From assembly GCA_919901565.1 (NCBI GenBank), contig CAKKPE010000002.1, forward strand, positions 1-60,318: a stretch of DNA of 60,318 nucleotides, read 5' to 3'. Source of the stretch: a bacterium (lineage in GTDB: Bacteria; CG2-30-53-67). Position 1 is the first letter of the stretch, and the number at the start of each line of letters is the position of its first letter. The notes under the pieces are model-generated. The model made no database searches and was not told the origin of the DNA. It was given only the letters and a program-made list of their open reading frames with translations. A program made the position numbers and the translations under genes. Shown in pieces: positions 10,672 through 21,334 of this stretch.

Positions 10672-11043
10672 ATGAACTACTACGAATCCATTTTTATCCT
10701 CAATCCTGACCTCTTACCTGAAGAGACTGAAAAAATCAAGGAAACCATGTCGGAAATTGTCCGTAAACAGGGCGGGGAGATCCATATCGTAGATGACTGG
10801 GGCGTGAAAAAGCTCGCTTACGATGTTAAGAAGCACAAGAAAGGCCGTTATGTGCTCATGCAGTTTTTGGGGAGCGGCAACATTCTTCATGAGCTTGAGA
10901 GAAATTACCGCGTCAATGACGGCGTCATAAAATTCATGTCCCTCAGAATCGAGAAGGAGGCCCTGCAGGCCGCTTCGCTCAAGGAGGGCGAAGAGCCTGT
11001 GTCCGGCACGCCTCCGCAACAGGCAGAAATGAGGGACTCGTAG
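10672..11043 (+). CDS. rpsF: 30S ribosomal protein S6
   Basis: A 123-residue ribosomal protein of the small-subunit platform that binds 16S rRNA together with S18. Start [17 protein letters not shown], the central [25 protein letters not shown] and [16 protein letters not shown] are typical. The frame opens at GTG 10666 inside AGGAGGTGAT, which is clearly the ribosome-binding site for ATG 10672. rpsR follows after 160 bp that contain a family A repeat; no ssb or rplI is found between or after them. Confidence 0.96.
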   Translation: MNYYESIFILNPDLLPEETEKIKETMSEIVRKQGGEIHIVDDWGVKKLAYDVKKHKKGRYVLMQFLGSGNILHELERNYRVNDGVIKFMSLRIEKEALQAASLKEGEEPVSGTPPQQAEMRDS

Positions 11044-11058
11044 AAAGTCCTAAAATGA

Positions 11059-11184
11059 GACGGCACAGTAAAAAGCTCCGGATGCAAGGCTTGCGAATCC
11101 TGAGGAATGAGGCGTACTGAGAGGTACGCTGCAATGACGAAGGATGAAGCGTAACGCCGCAGACGGACTTTTTACGAAGCCGTC
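11059..11184 (+). repeat. Dispersed repeat family A, copy 1 (126 bp)
   Basis: A MITE-like element lying between rpsF and rpsR. It starts GACGGCACAGTAAAAAG and ends CTTTTTACGAAGCCGTC, so the ends are imperfect inverted repeats. It matches the copy at 16566-16691 over the full 126 bp with about nine mismatches. It has no coding capacity. Confidence 0.9.
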
Positions 11185-11203
11185 AGAGATAGGAGAGTAA
11201 GAT

Positions 11204-11467
11204 ATGGCATACCGGGAACGGGAACGAGAACAAGACCCCAAAAAGAAGAAGAAAGTTTTTTACCGGAAAAAAGTCTGCCGATTATGCGAGAACAAGATTG
11301 CCTCGGCGGACTACAAGGACATGAGACTGCTGAGAAATTTCATTACCGAGCGGGGGAAGATCATTCCGAGAAGGATCTCCGGGAACTGCGCACCCCATCA
11401 GCGCATCCTGACCGAGGCCATCAAAAGGGCCCGAAATATTGCTCTCATTCCTTTTGCCGAGCCCTGA
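11204..11467 (+). CDS. rpsR: 30S ribosomal protein S18
   Basis: An 87-residue ribosomal protein that partners S6 on the 30S platform. After a basic N-terminus ([23 protein letters not shown]) it has the typical [25 protein letters not shown] core and the conserved [20 protein letters not shown] end. CRLCEN gives a CxxC pair; only these two Cys are clustered, so zinc binding is possible but not certain. AGGAGAG precedes ATG 11204. murA starts 38 bp downstream. Confidence 0.96.
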   Translation: MAYREREREQDPKKKKKVFYRKKVCRLCENKIASADYKDMRLLRNFITERGKIIPRRISGNCAPHQRILTEAIKRARNIALIPFAEP

Positions 11468-11505
11468 TCCCATGGTTTAGAGAAGAACCAAAAAAGAGGT
11501 TCCAT

Positions 11506-12789
11506 ATGGAACGGATCGTGATCCAGGGCGGCACTCCTTTGCAGGGGAAGATCAGAATCAGCGGCGCAAAGAATGCCGCCCTTCCGATCATGGCAGCGTC
11601 CCTGCTCTGCCACGGCAGGTGCTCCCTGTCCAATGTCCCGGCTCTCAGGGACGTGAATACCATGGTTGTCCTTCTGCGCGATCTCGGGGTCGTCATCGGG
11701 CAGCCTGAACCAGGAAGACTGGAACTGGACGCGAGCGAGGCCCGGGGACACAGGGCTTCCTATGACTTGGTCAGGACTATGAGGGCCTCGGTGCTGGTTC
11801 TCGGCCCCCTTATAGCCCGGTTCGGCCGGGCCGAGGTCTCCCTGCCCGGCGGTTGCGCCATCGGCGCCCGGCCCATTAATATCCACCTGATGGGCCTTGA
11901 AAAGCTGGGAGCCACAATCAGCATTGAGAATGGGTACGCCTGTGCCGAGGCCTCCGTGCTCAAGGGCGCAAAGATCACCCTGGATTTTCCCACCGTCACC
12001 GGAACCATGAATATCATGATGGCCGCCTCGCTGGCAAAAGGGAGCTCGGTCATAGAAAACGCCGCCTGTGAACCCGAGGTCGGGGAGCTCGCTTCCGCCT
12101 TGAATCTTATGGGTGCAAGGATCTATGGGGCGGGAAGCGACCGCATCGAGATCCATGGTGTGGAGAGCCTTTCAGGCATGTCGTATGAGATCATGCCCGA
12201 CAGGATCGAGACCGGAACGTTTCTTGTGGCCGGGGCCATCACCGGAGGAGATATCACCGTTCAAGGATGCCGCCCTGAGCACCTGGATGCCGTAATAAAC
12301 AAGCTCAGAGAGGCCGGGGCGGAAATTTTCATCAGAGACCACGACATCCGGATCAGAAGGCTCGGGGAACTCCACGCGGTGGACGTCAAGACCGGGGTCT
12401 ATCCGGCGTTTGCCACGGACATGCAGGCCCAGTTCATGGCCCTGATGACCATCGCTCGCGGGAGCAGTGTGATCACCGAGACCGTGTTCGAGAACCGGTT
12501 CATGCACGTGGCCGAGCTTCTCAGAATGGGCGCGGATATCCTCGTGGAAGGAAACAACGCCGTGGTTCGAGGGGTGGAACAGTTAAGCGGGGCCCCTCTC
12601 ATGGCCACGGACCTTCGGGCCAGCGCCTCCCTGATCCTGGCCGGGCTTGCGGCCCAGGGTGAAACCACGGTGTCCAGGATCTATCACATTGACCGCGGGT
12701 ACGAGAAGATCGAGAAGAAGCTGCAGGACCTGGGCGCAAAAATCCGGAGGGAGAAGGAACCAGAAAAAAATACCGTTCAAACAGTTTAA
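11506..12789 (+). CDS. murA: UDP-N-acetylglucosamine 1-carboxyvinyltransferase
   Basis: A 427-residue enzyme for the first committed step of peptidoglycan synthesis, transferring enolpyruvate from PEP to UDP-GlcNAc in the cytosol. Motifs are [15 protein letters not shown] at the start, the loop [17 protein letters not shown] with the reactive Cys (fosfomycin target), and [13 protein letters not shown] near the C-terminus. The open frame extends 74 codons upstream, but ATG 11506, preceded by AAGAGG, gives the family length. The 3' end runs into a short-period direct repeat array. Confidence 0.96.
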   Translation: MERIVIQGGTPLQGKIRISGAKNAALPIMAASLLCHGRCSLSNVPALRDVNTMVVLLRDLGVVIGQPEPGRLELDASEARGHRASYDLVRTMRASVLVLGPLIARFGRAEVSLPGGCAIGARPINIHLMGLEKLGATISIENGYACAEASVLKGAKITLDFPTVTGTMNIMMAASLAKGSSVIENAACEPEVGELASALNLMGARIYGAGSDRIEIHGVESLSGMSYEIMPDRIETGTFLVAGAITGGDITVQGCRPEHLDAVINKLREAGAEIFIRDHDIRIRRLGELHAVDVKTGVYPAFATDMQAQFMALMTIARGSSVITETVFENRFMHVAELLRMGADILVEGNNAVVRGVEQLSGAPLMATDLRASASLILAGLAAQGETTVSRIYHIDRGYEKIEKKLQDLGAKIRREKEPEKNTVQTV

Positions 12790-12839
12790 AGGGTTCAAGC
12801 GGTTTAAACGGCTTGAACGTATTGAACGATTTGAACGAT
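12775..12839 (+). repeat. Short-period degenerate direct repeat (GTTCAA/TTGAAC)
   Basis: About seven degenerate units of roughly 9-11 bp built on GTTCAA, GTTTAA and TTGAAC run from the last codons of murA into the murA-dapB spacer. It has no obvious coding role and reads like a slippage-generated array. Confidence 0.7.
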
Positions 12840-12857
12840 TCTTATATGGAGGTGTTT

Positions 12858-13658
12858 ATGATCAGAGCGGCGGTCACCGGCGCCATGGGCCGGATGGGAC
12901 AGCGCATCATTCAGCTGCTTCAGGAAGAAGAAGGGATCTGTTTGAGCGGCGCCCTGGAGAAGCCCGGGCATCCCAAGGCAGGGATGGATGTGGGAGAGCT
13001 GTCCGGGATCGGCAAGGCCCATGTTCCCCTTTCCACAGAACTCGGGGCTGTACTGGAAGGATGCGACGTGATTATAGACTTCACTTTTCCTGAGATCAGC
13101 CTGAAGAATATACGCGAGGCATCGGCGGCCGGGAAGTCCATGGTGATCGGCACTACGGGTTTCTCCGAAAAGGAGATTGAGAGCCTGCGCAGCTTTTCCA
13201 GGAAGGTCCCCAACCTCTTTGCTCCCAATATGAGTTTGGGGGTCAATCTCCTGCTCAAGCTCCTTCCGGAAGTGGCAAGGACACTGGGCAAGGATTTTGA
13301 CGTGGAAATTGTGGAAGCGCACCACCACTTTAAAAAAGATGCCCCATCCGGAACAGCCGTGCGCATGGCCGAGGTCATCGCCTCAGCCCTGGACCTGGAC
13401 CCGGAAAAATCCTGTGTGCACGGACGGTGCGGCAAGGTCGGTGACCGGGGGCGAAACGAGATCGGGGTCCATGCGGTCCGGGGCGGGGATATCGTTGGGG
13501 AGCATACGGTCATGTTTTGCGGCGCAGGCGAGAGACTGGAATTTGTTCACAAGGCCGGAAGCCGGGACACCTTTGCAAAAGGGGCCATCCGAGCCGCGAG
13601 GTGGATCGTCAGCCAGAAGCCGGGGCTCTATTCCATGATCGACATGCTGGGAATTTGA
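12858..13658 (+). CDS. dapB: 4-hydroxy-tetrahydrodipicolinate reductase
   Basis: A 266-residue NAD(P)H-dependent enzyme of the lysine/diaminopimelate pathway. The Rossmann glycine motif AVTGAMGRMGQRI is at the N-terminus, GTTGFSEKE follows, and the catalytic region has EAHHHFKKDAPSGTA. ATG 12858 is preceded by ATGGAGGTG; the frame is open a little further upstream without family similarity. The TGA overlaps the next start by one base. With dapL downstream, it fits a diaminopimelate-aminotransferase route. Confidence 0.96.
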   Translation: MIRAAVTGAMGRMGQRIIQLLQEEEGICLSGALEKPGHPKAGMDVGELSGIGKAHVPLSTELGAVLEGCDVIIDFTFPEISLKNIREASAAGKSMVIGTTGFSEKEIESLRSFSRKVPNLFAPNMSLGVNLLLKLLPEVARTLGKDFDVEIVEAHHHFKKDAPSGTAVRMAEVIASALDLDPEKSCVHGRCGKVGDRGRNEIGVHAVRGGDIVGEHTVMFCGAGERLEFVHKAGSRDTFAKGAIRAARWIVSQKPGLYSMIDMLGI

Positions 13659-14428
13659 TGAAGATTTACAGGGTTGTTTTTGAAAGCCGGATTCGTTATG
13701 CATTCCTGGATGGCGAAGGCCTCGTTTTCATGAAGAACGATTTGTCGGAAGGATCTGTTCCGACCGAAACGATAATTCCCATGAAGGAGGCGGTTATTTT
13801 ATCCCCCTGCACGCCCAGCAAGATCGTGGCCGCGGGACTCAATTATCGAGACCATGCCCAAGAGCTTTCCATGCCTGTTCCTGAGGAGCCGGTCCTTTTT
13901 CTCAAGCCCGGTACATCCGTGGTCGGGCCCGGGGATGTGATCTATTACCCGGAGATGTCCGGGCAAGTCGACTACGAGGCCGAACTCGCGGTCGTCATAG
14001 GCCGCCAGGCCCGGAATGTGGAGCCCCGGGATGCCGAAGCGTACATCTTAGGATATACCTGTTTCAATGATGTTACGGCCAGGGATCTTCAGAGGCGTGA
14101 CGGGCAGTGGACCCGTGCCAAGTCATTTGATACATTTGCCCCTCTGGGACCGTGCATAGAGACCGAGCTCAACCCGGATAATTTACTGGTAGAGGCCTTC
14201 CTGAACGGGGAGATGAAACAATCCTCCTCCACCGCCAACCTGATCTTTTCAGTTCGGAAACTGGTCGGCTTTGTCTCCAGGGTCATGACTCTTTTTCCCG
14301 GGGATGTGATCGCGACCGGGACCCCGCCGGGCGTGGGGGCCATGCAGCCGGGAGATACCGTTGAGGTCCGGATCCAGGGGATCGGCTCCCTGGTGAACAC
14401 GGTAAAGAGGGCATCCGTAAATATGTAA
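13658..14428 (+). CDS. Fumarylacetoacetate hydrolase family protein
   Basis: A 256-residue protein of the FAH superfamily. After a small N-terminal domain it has PSKIVAAGLNYRDHAQEL, FLKPGTSVVGPGD, the metal-binding YEAELAVVIGRQAR, CFNDVTARDLQ, and FPGDVIATGTPPGVG. The family cleaves or decarboxylates 3-oxo acids (oxaloacetate decarboxylase, acylpyruvase, 2-hydroxyhepta-2,4-diene-1,7-dioate isomerase), so the exact substrate cannot be read from sequence. ATG 13658 overlaps the dapB stop (TGATG), so the genes are coupled; it sits between dapB and dapL. Confidence 0.9.
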   Translation: MKIYRVVFESRIRYAFLDGEGLVFMKNDLSEGSVPTETIIPMKEAVILSPCTPSKIVAAGLNYRDHAQELSMPVPEEPVLFLKPGTSVVGPGDVIYYPEMSGQVDYEAELAVVIGRQARNVEPRDAEAYILGYTCFNDVTARDLQRRDGQWTRAKSFDTFAPLGPCIETELNPDNLLVEAFLNGEMKQSSSTANLIFSVRKLVGFVSRVMTLFPGDVIATGTPPGVGAMQPGDTVEVRIQGIGSLVNTVKRASVNM

Positions 14429-14470
14429 TCTTTCCTGTCACCGATTTAAAAAAGAGTGGGTGAAAAGATC

Positions 14471-14630
14471 AGGGGTCAAGGGGTCAAGGATTCCAGGGGT
14501 CAAGTGAAGTGCTCAAAACATAAGGGGCCGAGGGTGCTATGGGTCAAGGGTTTTAGTGTTTTTCTCTGGAGATTTTGCTTGCGTTATCAGTATTTCACTT
14601 GACCCCTTGAACCCTGGGATCCTCGAACCC
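14471..14630. repeat. GGGGTCAAG palindromic dispersed repeat
   Basis: An imperfect inverted repeat between the FAH-family gene and dapL. AGGGGTCAAGTGAA at 14495-14508 matches exactly, in inverted orientation, TTCACTTGACCCCT at 14594-14607; the match continues outward through GGATTCC/GGATCC-like sequence. The left arm also contains three direct GGGGTCAAG units. No coding content is seen, and the rest of this 265-bp spacer is featureless. Confidence 0.8.
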
Positions 14631-14693
14631 TTCTTACCTACTACAGGATTAAAAATATAGGCGGATACGCCCTGACTGGAGAAGGAGAAATTT

Positions 14694-15866
14694 GTGGAAG
14701 GACGGCCGTTCGACATGGCGAAGCGCTTAAAAGGGATCCCCCCCTATCTTTTTGCAGAACTCGACCGGCTCAAGCAGGCCGAGGTAAAAAAGGGAGTGGA
14801 TGTCATCCCTCTGGGCATCGGGGACCCGGACCAGCCCACTCCAGAGAATATTGTGCAGGCCATGCACCGGGCCATTGACCGTCCCCAGAACCATCACTAC
14901 CCTTCCTACGAAGGGATGCCGGCCTTTCGGCAAGCGGCGGCCGGATGGTTTCAATCCCGATTCGGGGTCTCCCTTGATCCGGATCAGGAGATCGTTACCC
15001 TGATCGGTTCCAAGGAAGGGATCGGGCATTTCCCCCTGGCCTTTGTAAATCCGGGAGAGGTGGTCCTTGTTCCGGATCCGGGCTATCCGGTCTATGAGAT
15101 CGGCACCCTGCTGGCCGGCGGGATTCCCTATTCCATGCCATTGACACGAGAGAATGGTTTTATGCCGGACCTTTGTGCCATACCCCATGACATCCTCAAA
15201 AAGGCCCGGATGATCTTCCTCAATTATCCAAACAACCCCACCGCCGCCGTGGCTTCACGGGAATTTTTTGACGAGGTGGTCCGGTTTGCCATGGAGAACC
15301 GTTTGATCGTCTGCCACGATGCGGCCTACACGGAAATCTTCTACAATGGGGAGAAACCCATGAGCTTCCTGGAGGTGGACGGCGCCAAAGATGTGGGTAT
15401 CGAATTCCATTCCCTGTCCAAGACCTATAACATGACCGGGTGGCGCATAGGTTTTGCCGCGGGATCGGCGCAGCTCATTCATGGGCTGGGAAAGATCAAG
15501 ACCAATCTTGATTCGGGGATCTTTCAGGCCATCCAGGAGGCAGGGATTGAGGCGCTGAGCGGGGACCAGTCCGGCGTGGAGAGGATGCGGACCCTTTACC
15601 AGGAGCGCCGGGACACCTTTGTGGCAGGCCTGCGTGAGGCCGGGCTATCATGCGATCCGCCCAGGGCCACTTTTTATCTCTGGATGGAGGTTCCCAAAGG
15701 CTATACATCAAAGACGTTCTGCGAGTTTCTCTTGAAAAAGGCCGGGATTGCCGCCACCCCGGGCCATGGATTCGGGAAGTACGGCGAAGGCTATATCCGT
15801 TTTACCCTGACCGTATCCAAGGAAAGACTGGCAGAGGCTGCAGAACGGATCAGGAAGGTTCTCTAA
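14694..15866 (+). CDS. dapL: LL-diaminopimelate aminotransferase
   Basis: A 390-residue fold-type I PLP aminotransferase. N-terminal RLKGIPPYLFAELDRLK and VIPLGIGDPDQPTP fit DapL-type enzymes; LNYPNNPTAA, HDAAYTEIFYNG and SLSKTYNMTGWRIGFAAG (PLP-binding Lys) form the active site. DapL converts tetrahydrodipicolinate directly to LL-diaminopimelate, bypassing DapD/C/E, and lies one gene from dapB here. I chose GTG 14694 because GAAGGAG is well spaced from it; ATG 14715 is the alternative. Related aminotransferases (AlaC-like) look similar, so specificity rests partly on context. Confidence 0.88.
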   Translation: MEGRPFDMAKRLKGIPPYLFAELDRLKQAEVKKGVDVIPLGIGDPDQPTPENIVQAMHRAIDRPQNHHYPSYEGMPAFRQAAAGWFQSRFGVSLDPDQEIVTLIGSKEGIGHFPLAFVNPGEVVLVPDPGYPVYEIGTLLAGGIPYSMPLTRENGFMPDLCAIPHDILKKARMIFLNYPNNPTAAVASREFFDEVVRFAMENRLIVCHDAAYTEIFYNGEKPMSFLEVDGAKDVGIEFHSLSKTYNMTGWRIGFAAGSAQLIHGLGKIKTNLDSGIFQAIQEAGIEALSGDQSGVERMRTLYQERRDTFVAGLREAGLSCDPPRATFYLWMEVPKGYTSKTFCEFLLKKAGIAATPGHGFGKYGEGYIRFTLTVSKERLAEAAERIRKVL

Positions 15867-15910
15867 ATACCGGTACAATTCTATCGTTGTTTTCGGAGTA
15901 AACAAAACTG

Positions 15911-15937
15911 TTGAAAAAACAGGGTTCTTCGTATACT
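15911..15937 (+). promoter_or_regulatory. Weak candidate promoter upstream of cheW
   Basis: TTGAAA at 15911-15916 and TATACT at 15932-15937 with a short 15-bp spacer, in the 205-bp gap between dapL and cheW. No other clear signal was seen in this gap. Confidence 0.3.
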
Positions 15938-16071
15938 ATAAAATAAACCCGGTAGAAACCCGTCCTGCAGGTCCGGGATACATGGTGTGACGGGGCCGAA
16001 CAAATTTTTTTCCTTGATCAAACGATCAATCTTCCGGATCTCGTGTGAAAGGCCGTAGCGTGGTGTTGAGC

Positions 16072-16539
16072 ATGTCAGAAAAAGAGGGCGACGTTTCCGA
16101 TCCCTTGCTCCAGGTAGTCAGCTTCGAACTGGGCAAGGAGGTTTTTGCCTTTGATATTCTTCGGGTTCAGGAGATTATCCGGATGATGGAGATCACGCAG
16201 GTTCCCAATGCCCCGGAATTTGTTGAAGGGGTGATCAACCTGCGGGGGAAGGTCATTCCTGTGGTTGATCTTCGAAAGCGGTTCCGTATCCCCGTGAAGG
16301 AGAGCACCTTGCAGGAGCGGATTATCGTGGTCAAGACTGAAGACAAGCCCATGGGGGTTATCGTAGACAACGTTTCCGAAGTGCTGCGGTTCCACAAGGA
16401 AGAGATCGAACCGGCACCGGAGATGTTTAACAATCTTGACGCCCAGTGCTTTGCAGGGGTTGCCAAGGCAAAAGACCGTCTCCTGATCATCCTGGACGAA
16501 ACAAAGATCCTCTCCGTGTCAGAGCAACGCCGGCTTTGA
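16072..16539 (+). CDS. cheW: CheW-like chemotaxis adaptor
   Basis: A 155-residue CheW-domain protein that links chemoreceptors to the kinase CheA in cytoplasmic arrays. QVVSFELGKEVFAFDILRVQEIIR, VPNAPEFVEGVINLRGKVIPVVDLRKRF and IVVKTEDKPMGVIVDNVSEVL are classic. The frame is open to GTG 16045, but ATG 16072 (MSEKEGD) seems the likelier start; neither has a strong ribosome-binding site. No receptor, CheA or CheY gene is nearby, so it is an orphan in this window. Confidence 0.9.
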   Translation: MSEKEGDVSDPLLQVVSFELGKEVFAFDILRVQEIIRMMEITQVPNAPEFVEGVINLRGKVIPVVDLRKRFRIPVKESTLQERIIVVKTEDKPMGVIVDNVSEVLRFHKEEIEPAPEMFNNLDAQCFAGVAKAKDRLLIILDETKILSVSEQRRL

Positions 16540-16565
16540 AAGCTTCGTAGAAAGTTATTAAGAAA

Positions 16566-16691
16566 GACGGCACAGTAAAAAGCTCCGGATGCAAGGCACG
16601 CGAGTCCTGAGGAATGAGGCGTACTGAGAGGTACGCTGCAATGACGAAGGATGAAGCGTAACGCAGCAGGCGGACTTTTTACTGCGCTGTC
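16566..16691 (+). repeat. Dispersed repeat family A, copy 2 (126 bp)
   Basis: Full-length second copy of the element at 11059-11184, starting GACGGCACAGTAAAAAG. It lies between convergent cheW and the PpiD-like gene; its right terminal repeat ends inside the stop codon of the latter, so the element sets the end of that gene. Confidence 0.9.
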
Positions 16692-18579
16692 ACATCTTGT
16701 CCAAAAGCTCCTGGTTTACATTAATGCCGGCATCTTTTCGTGCCTGATTCAGCCAGGAGATGAACATGGTTTCTCTCTTGCCTTGCAACAGCGCTTTTTT
16801 TATCTCTTCGCTTACCGCCTGAAATGCCGTTTCATCAGCCGGTTGTTTTTCTTTAAGGGCGATTACATAAAATCCATTTTCCGCAGGGATATAAGCGGCG
16901 GGTTTTTCCGGGGAAAGGGTGAACGCTGTTTTTACAAAATCCGGCGACATCACGGTCTGGTCCCGGGTGAAGGGCTCAGTGGTCCCGGTATCTTTGAGTC
17001 CGGCCTTGACGGCGGCCTCATTAAACGGGGTTTTGTCCAACAAGGACTGAACTATGTTTTTCGCGTTTGATTCAGCATTGGACTTCCCCTTCTCCTGAAG
17101 CGCCGCTTCCACGACGGCCTGGCGAACTTCATTCAAGGGAGGGATGCCCGGGGCCTTGCGCCCGAAGACCTGAAGTAGTATATACTCATTCTCGCCTTTA
17201 ATGACCCCGCCGATACCCTCCTCGCCGGCGGAAAAGGCCTCTTCGGAAAAACGCTTGTTGATGTCTGCCGGGACCCCCTGGATCAGGGTATCCTTTCTTG
17301 AAAAGAATCCGGTCTCGCGGACAGGAATTTTGGCCTCTCCCAGGGTTTTGCGGAAGTCCTTGGTCTTGTGAATCTCGGCATAGAGAAGGCGGGCTTTCTT
17401 TCTGGCAAGCTTGATCCCCGAATCGGTTTTCAGCTCCAGGAGGATTTCATCGCGCACCTCATTCAGCGTCTTTTTCTTATCATCCTGTCTCTCCTCTACC
17501 TTGATAATATGGAAACCGAACGGTGTGCGTACCACAGGGCTGATCTCACCCGGATTCAACGCAAAGGCGGCCCGTTCGAAATTCGACGTCATCGCTCCCG
17601 GGCCAAAGAAACCCAGGTCACCGCCTCGAGAGGCGGTAGAATCCTCGGAATACTTTATGGCCAGACTTGCAAAATCCGTCCCGCCCCGCGCCTCTTTTAG
17701 AATATTGATCATCTTTTCCCGGGACGCCTTTTCCGTTTCCTTGCCGGCGTCATCGGGGACACGGATCAGAATATGCCGGGCATGGACCTTCGCAGGTTGA
17801 ATGAATTCGGATGAGTGAACGCTGTAAAATTTATTGATCTCTTCCTCGGGAACCTGGATCTCATTGAAAAGATCCTGCGGTGTGATGGTGGAGAAGATCA
17901 CATTAACCTGTTCCTGGGTCCTGAAGTCATCCTTGTGCCTTGAAAAGTATTTCTCCAGTTCCTGTTCGGACGGATTTTCCTGCGGGCGGTGATTCTGGAA
18001 TGTGATCAGGGCATAATCGGCCGTGATCTTTTCGTTTTTGTGGACATAGGCATCGTGAATCTCATCGTCGGTGACCTTGGCCGAATCCTGTATGAGTTTT
18101 TGTAGTTTCTGGATTACCACCATCTTGCGCTGCTGGCTTTCAAAGAATGCAGGGGTCAATCTGTTCTGGGACAGGATCGCCTGATAGGACTGGCTGCTGA
18201 AGGCGCCGTTTTCCTGGAATGCCTGAATCGCCTCTATGGATGCCGCAACCTCCTTGTCGCCTGCCTCGATTCCCATTTTTCCTGCATTGTCCACAAGGAT
18301 CTGCTGGTTGACCAGTTTGTCCAGGACCTGCTGTTTCAGGTTCAGCTGCTTCATCAGTTCGGGCGGGACGTCCCGGAACTGTTCCATGGTCCGGCGGTAT
18401 TCTTTTTCATACTCCTCCACGGATATGGTCTCATTCCCGACCTTCGCGAGCCAGTTTTTCGTACCCCCCTTGAGACGGGCGCTCTTCATTCCCCAGGCAT
18501 AAAAGATGGTGAGCACAAAGGCGGCAATAATCAGCCACATGACAAAAGACTTCATATAGTTTCGCATGAAGTAAAGCAT
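16690..18579 (-). CDS. PpiD/SurA-like membrane-anchored peptidyl-prolyl isomerase
   Basis: A 629-residue protein with one N-terminal transmembrane anchor (MKSFVMWLIIAAFVLTIFYAW), so the bulk is periplasmic. A SurA N-terminal-type helical chaperone region follows (VGNETISVEEYEKEYRR, LDKLVNQQILVD), then a parvulin domain around residues 275-370 (VHARHILIRVPDD, GGDLGFFGPGAM, VRTPFGFHIIKVEER), then a second helical region. PpiD-type proteins assist folding of newly exported envelope proteins. The frame opens 27 codons upstream, but ATG 18579 has GGGGAG at good spacing. It is monocistronic and its 3' end is formed by a family A repeat. Confidence 0.92.
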   Translation of the reverse strand: MLYFMRNYMKSFVMWLIIAAFVLTIFYAWGMKSARLKGGTKNWLAKVGNETISVEEYEKEYRRTMEQFRDVPPELMKQLNLKQQVLDKLVNQQILVDNAGKMGIEAGDKEVAASIEAIQAFQENGAFSSQSYQAILSQNRLTPAFFESQQRKMVVIQKLQKLIQDSAKVTDDEIHDAYVHKNEKITADYALITFQNHRPQENPSEQELEKYFSRHKDDFRTQEQVNVIFSTITPQDLFNEIQVPEEEINKFYSVHSSEFIQPAKVHARHILIRVPDDAGKETEKASREKMINILKEARGGTDFASLAIKYSEDSTASRGGDLGFFGPGAMTSNFERAAFALNPGEISPVVRTPFGFHIIKVEERQDDKKKTLNEVRDEILLELKTDSGIKLARKKARLLYAEIHKTKDFRKTLGEAKIPVRETGFFSRKDTLIQGVPADINKRFSEEAFSAGEEGIGGVIKGENEYILLQVFGRKAPGIPPLNEVRQAVVEAALQEKGKSNAESNAKNIVQSLLDKTPFNEAAVKAGLKDTGTTEPFTRDQTVMSPDFVKTAFTLSPEKPAAYIPAENGFYVIALKEKQPADETAFQAVSEEIKKALLQGKRETMFISWLNQARKDAGINVNQELLDKM

Positions 18580-19933
<1,354 letters not shown>

Positions 19934-19953
19934 GCGGATTTGGACAACACAAC

Positions 19954-20811
19954 ATGCTCAGTTTTTTCCTTCGGTTCCGACAATCTATCCTGCTTTTTAT
20001 TCTTCTGGTGACCTCTTTGATTTTGATGACAAGCCATGCAAACCAGGGCGCGGGTTTTCAGACACTCACCTTCGGGCTTTTCGAGGTGACGGCGGCCATG
20101 GAATCATGGTTTTCCTCCGGGTTCAAGGGCATTGAGAATTACTACCATAGGCATATCCACCTGGTCGGCGTCGAGAAGGAAAACCGGTTGATCAGGGAGC
20201 AGGTTACCGTGCTTCAGGAGCAGCTGAACCGGCTTCATGAAATTGCACTCGAAAACAACCGGTTCAAGGAGCTGCTCAAATTTCAGGAATCGGTGCCCTA
20301 CTCCATGATTACCGCAAGGGTTGTGGGAAAGAGCGACAACAGCTGGTCCAGGACATTGATTCTTAATGCAGGGAGCCGGGCCGGGGTTGCCAAGGGGATG
20401 GCGGTGACCCGGCCCGAAGGTGTGGTGGGGAAAATCCTTTCGGTCTCTCCGCATTATTCGCTTGTCCAGTTGCTCATAGACAGTAACAGCGCCATTCCCG
20501 GAATTGTCCAGAGGACACGCGCCCAGGGGATCGTAGAGGGGAAGATCACCAATTTATGCCAGATCAAATATCTGGACCGGCTCTATGATGTCCGTGTCGG
20601 GGATATGGTCTTATCTTCCGGGTTGGGCGGGGTCTACCCCAAGGGCTTGGTTATCGGGACCGTTGTGGCGGTCCAAAAAAAGTCTTACGGTCTTTTTCAG
20701 GAGGTCCAGGTTGCCCCGGCTGTGGACTTATCACGGCTGGAGGAGGTCTTTGTGATCAAGAACAGCCGCCTCCCGGATGATGATCAGCCATTTAAGAGTA
20801 TCCAAGAATGA
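19954..20811 (+). CDS. mreC: Rod shape-determining protein MreC
   Basis: A 285-residue bitopic protein. One N-terminal transmembrane helix (SILLFILLVTSLILM) is followed by a coiled-coil (VGVEKENRLIREQVTVLQEQLNRL) and the periplasmic beta-domain pair (VVGKSDNSWSRTLILNAGSRAGVAKGMAV). It connects MreB to PBP2/RodA in the elongasome. It overlaps mreD by 4 bp (ATGA). Confidence 0.95.
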   Translation: MLSFFLRFRQSILLFILLVTSLILMTSHANQGAGFQTLTFGLFEVTAAMESWFSSGFKGIENYYHRHIHLVGVEKENRLIREQVTVLQEQLNRLHEIALENNRFKELLKFQESVPYSMITARVVGKSDNSWSRTLILNAGSRAGVAKGMAVTRPEGVVGKILSVSPHYSLVQLLIDSNSAIPGIVQRTRAQGIVEGKITNLCQIKYLDRLYDVRVGDMVLSSGLGGVYPKGLVIGTVVAVQKKSYGLFQEVQVAPAVDLSRLEEVFVIKNSRLPDDDQPFKSIQE

Positions 20812-21311
20812 AATTTCTGCTGATTCTTTTTCTCCTCACATTATCGGTCCCGTTTCAGACGCACATTTTAAGCCTTCTCCCCTTCCCGTTTCCGTTTGAT
20901 CTTGTACTGATCGTGACCTATTACTTTGGATATTTCCACGGAAAGAACAAGGGAATGACCGTAGGGGCATACCTGGGCATTCTAACCGATGTTCTCTCCG
21001 GGGAGCATCTGGGCGTCCAGATGTTCCTGAAGGCGCTCGTCGGGTATTTTTCAGCGGTTTTCGGCATGGGGATCTTGTCCAAAAATGTGGTCATTCATTT
21101 TGTCCTGCTCTTGTTTTTTTCCTTGATGAACGGACTCCTGAATCACTTCCTGATCTATCTCTTTGTAGGAGAGATTCCATTTAAGGATGCCCTGCTGGGA
21201 ATGATCCTCCCCTCTGCGGCATGGAACGCCCTTTTCGGTTCTCTTATGGTCTTTTTTTTACAAAAAAGGGCGTTGAAGAAGCAGTCTGATTTTTCTTCTG
21301 AAAAGATCTGA
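20808..21311 (+). CDS. mreD: Rod shape-determining protein MreD
   Basis: A 167-residue integral membrane protein with five or six hydrophobic segments and the MreD pattern (PFPFDLVLIVTYYFGYFHGKNKGMTVG, LGMILPSAAWNALFG). It is the membrane partner of MreC. Start ATG 20808 overlaps the mreC stop. After it the operon is interrupted by a 168-bp family B repeat before mrdA. Confidence 0.9.
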   Translation: MKFLLILFLLTLSVPFQTHILSLLPFPFPFDLVLIVTYYFGYFHGKNKGMTVGAYLGILTDVLSGEHLGVQMFLKALVGYFSAVFGMGILSKNVVIHFVLLLFFSLMNGLLNHFLIYLFVGEIPFKDALLGMILPSAAWNALFGSLMVFFLQKRALKKQSDFSSEKI

Positions 21312-21334
21312 GACCTTATGTTTGAGCCGTACCA

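Noticed and set aside
11284-11505. Long N-terminal extension of MurA
   Set aside because: These 74 codons overlap rpsR in another frame and have no similarity to MurA; ATG 11506 has a ribosome-binding site and gives normal length.
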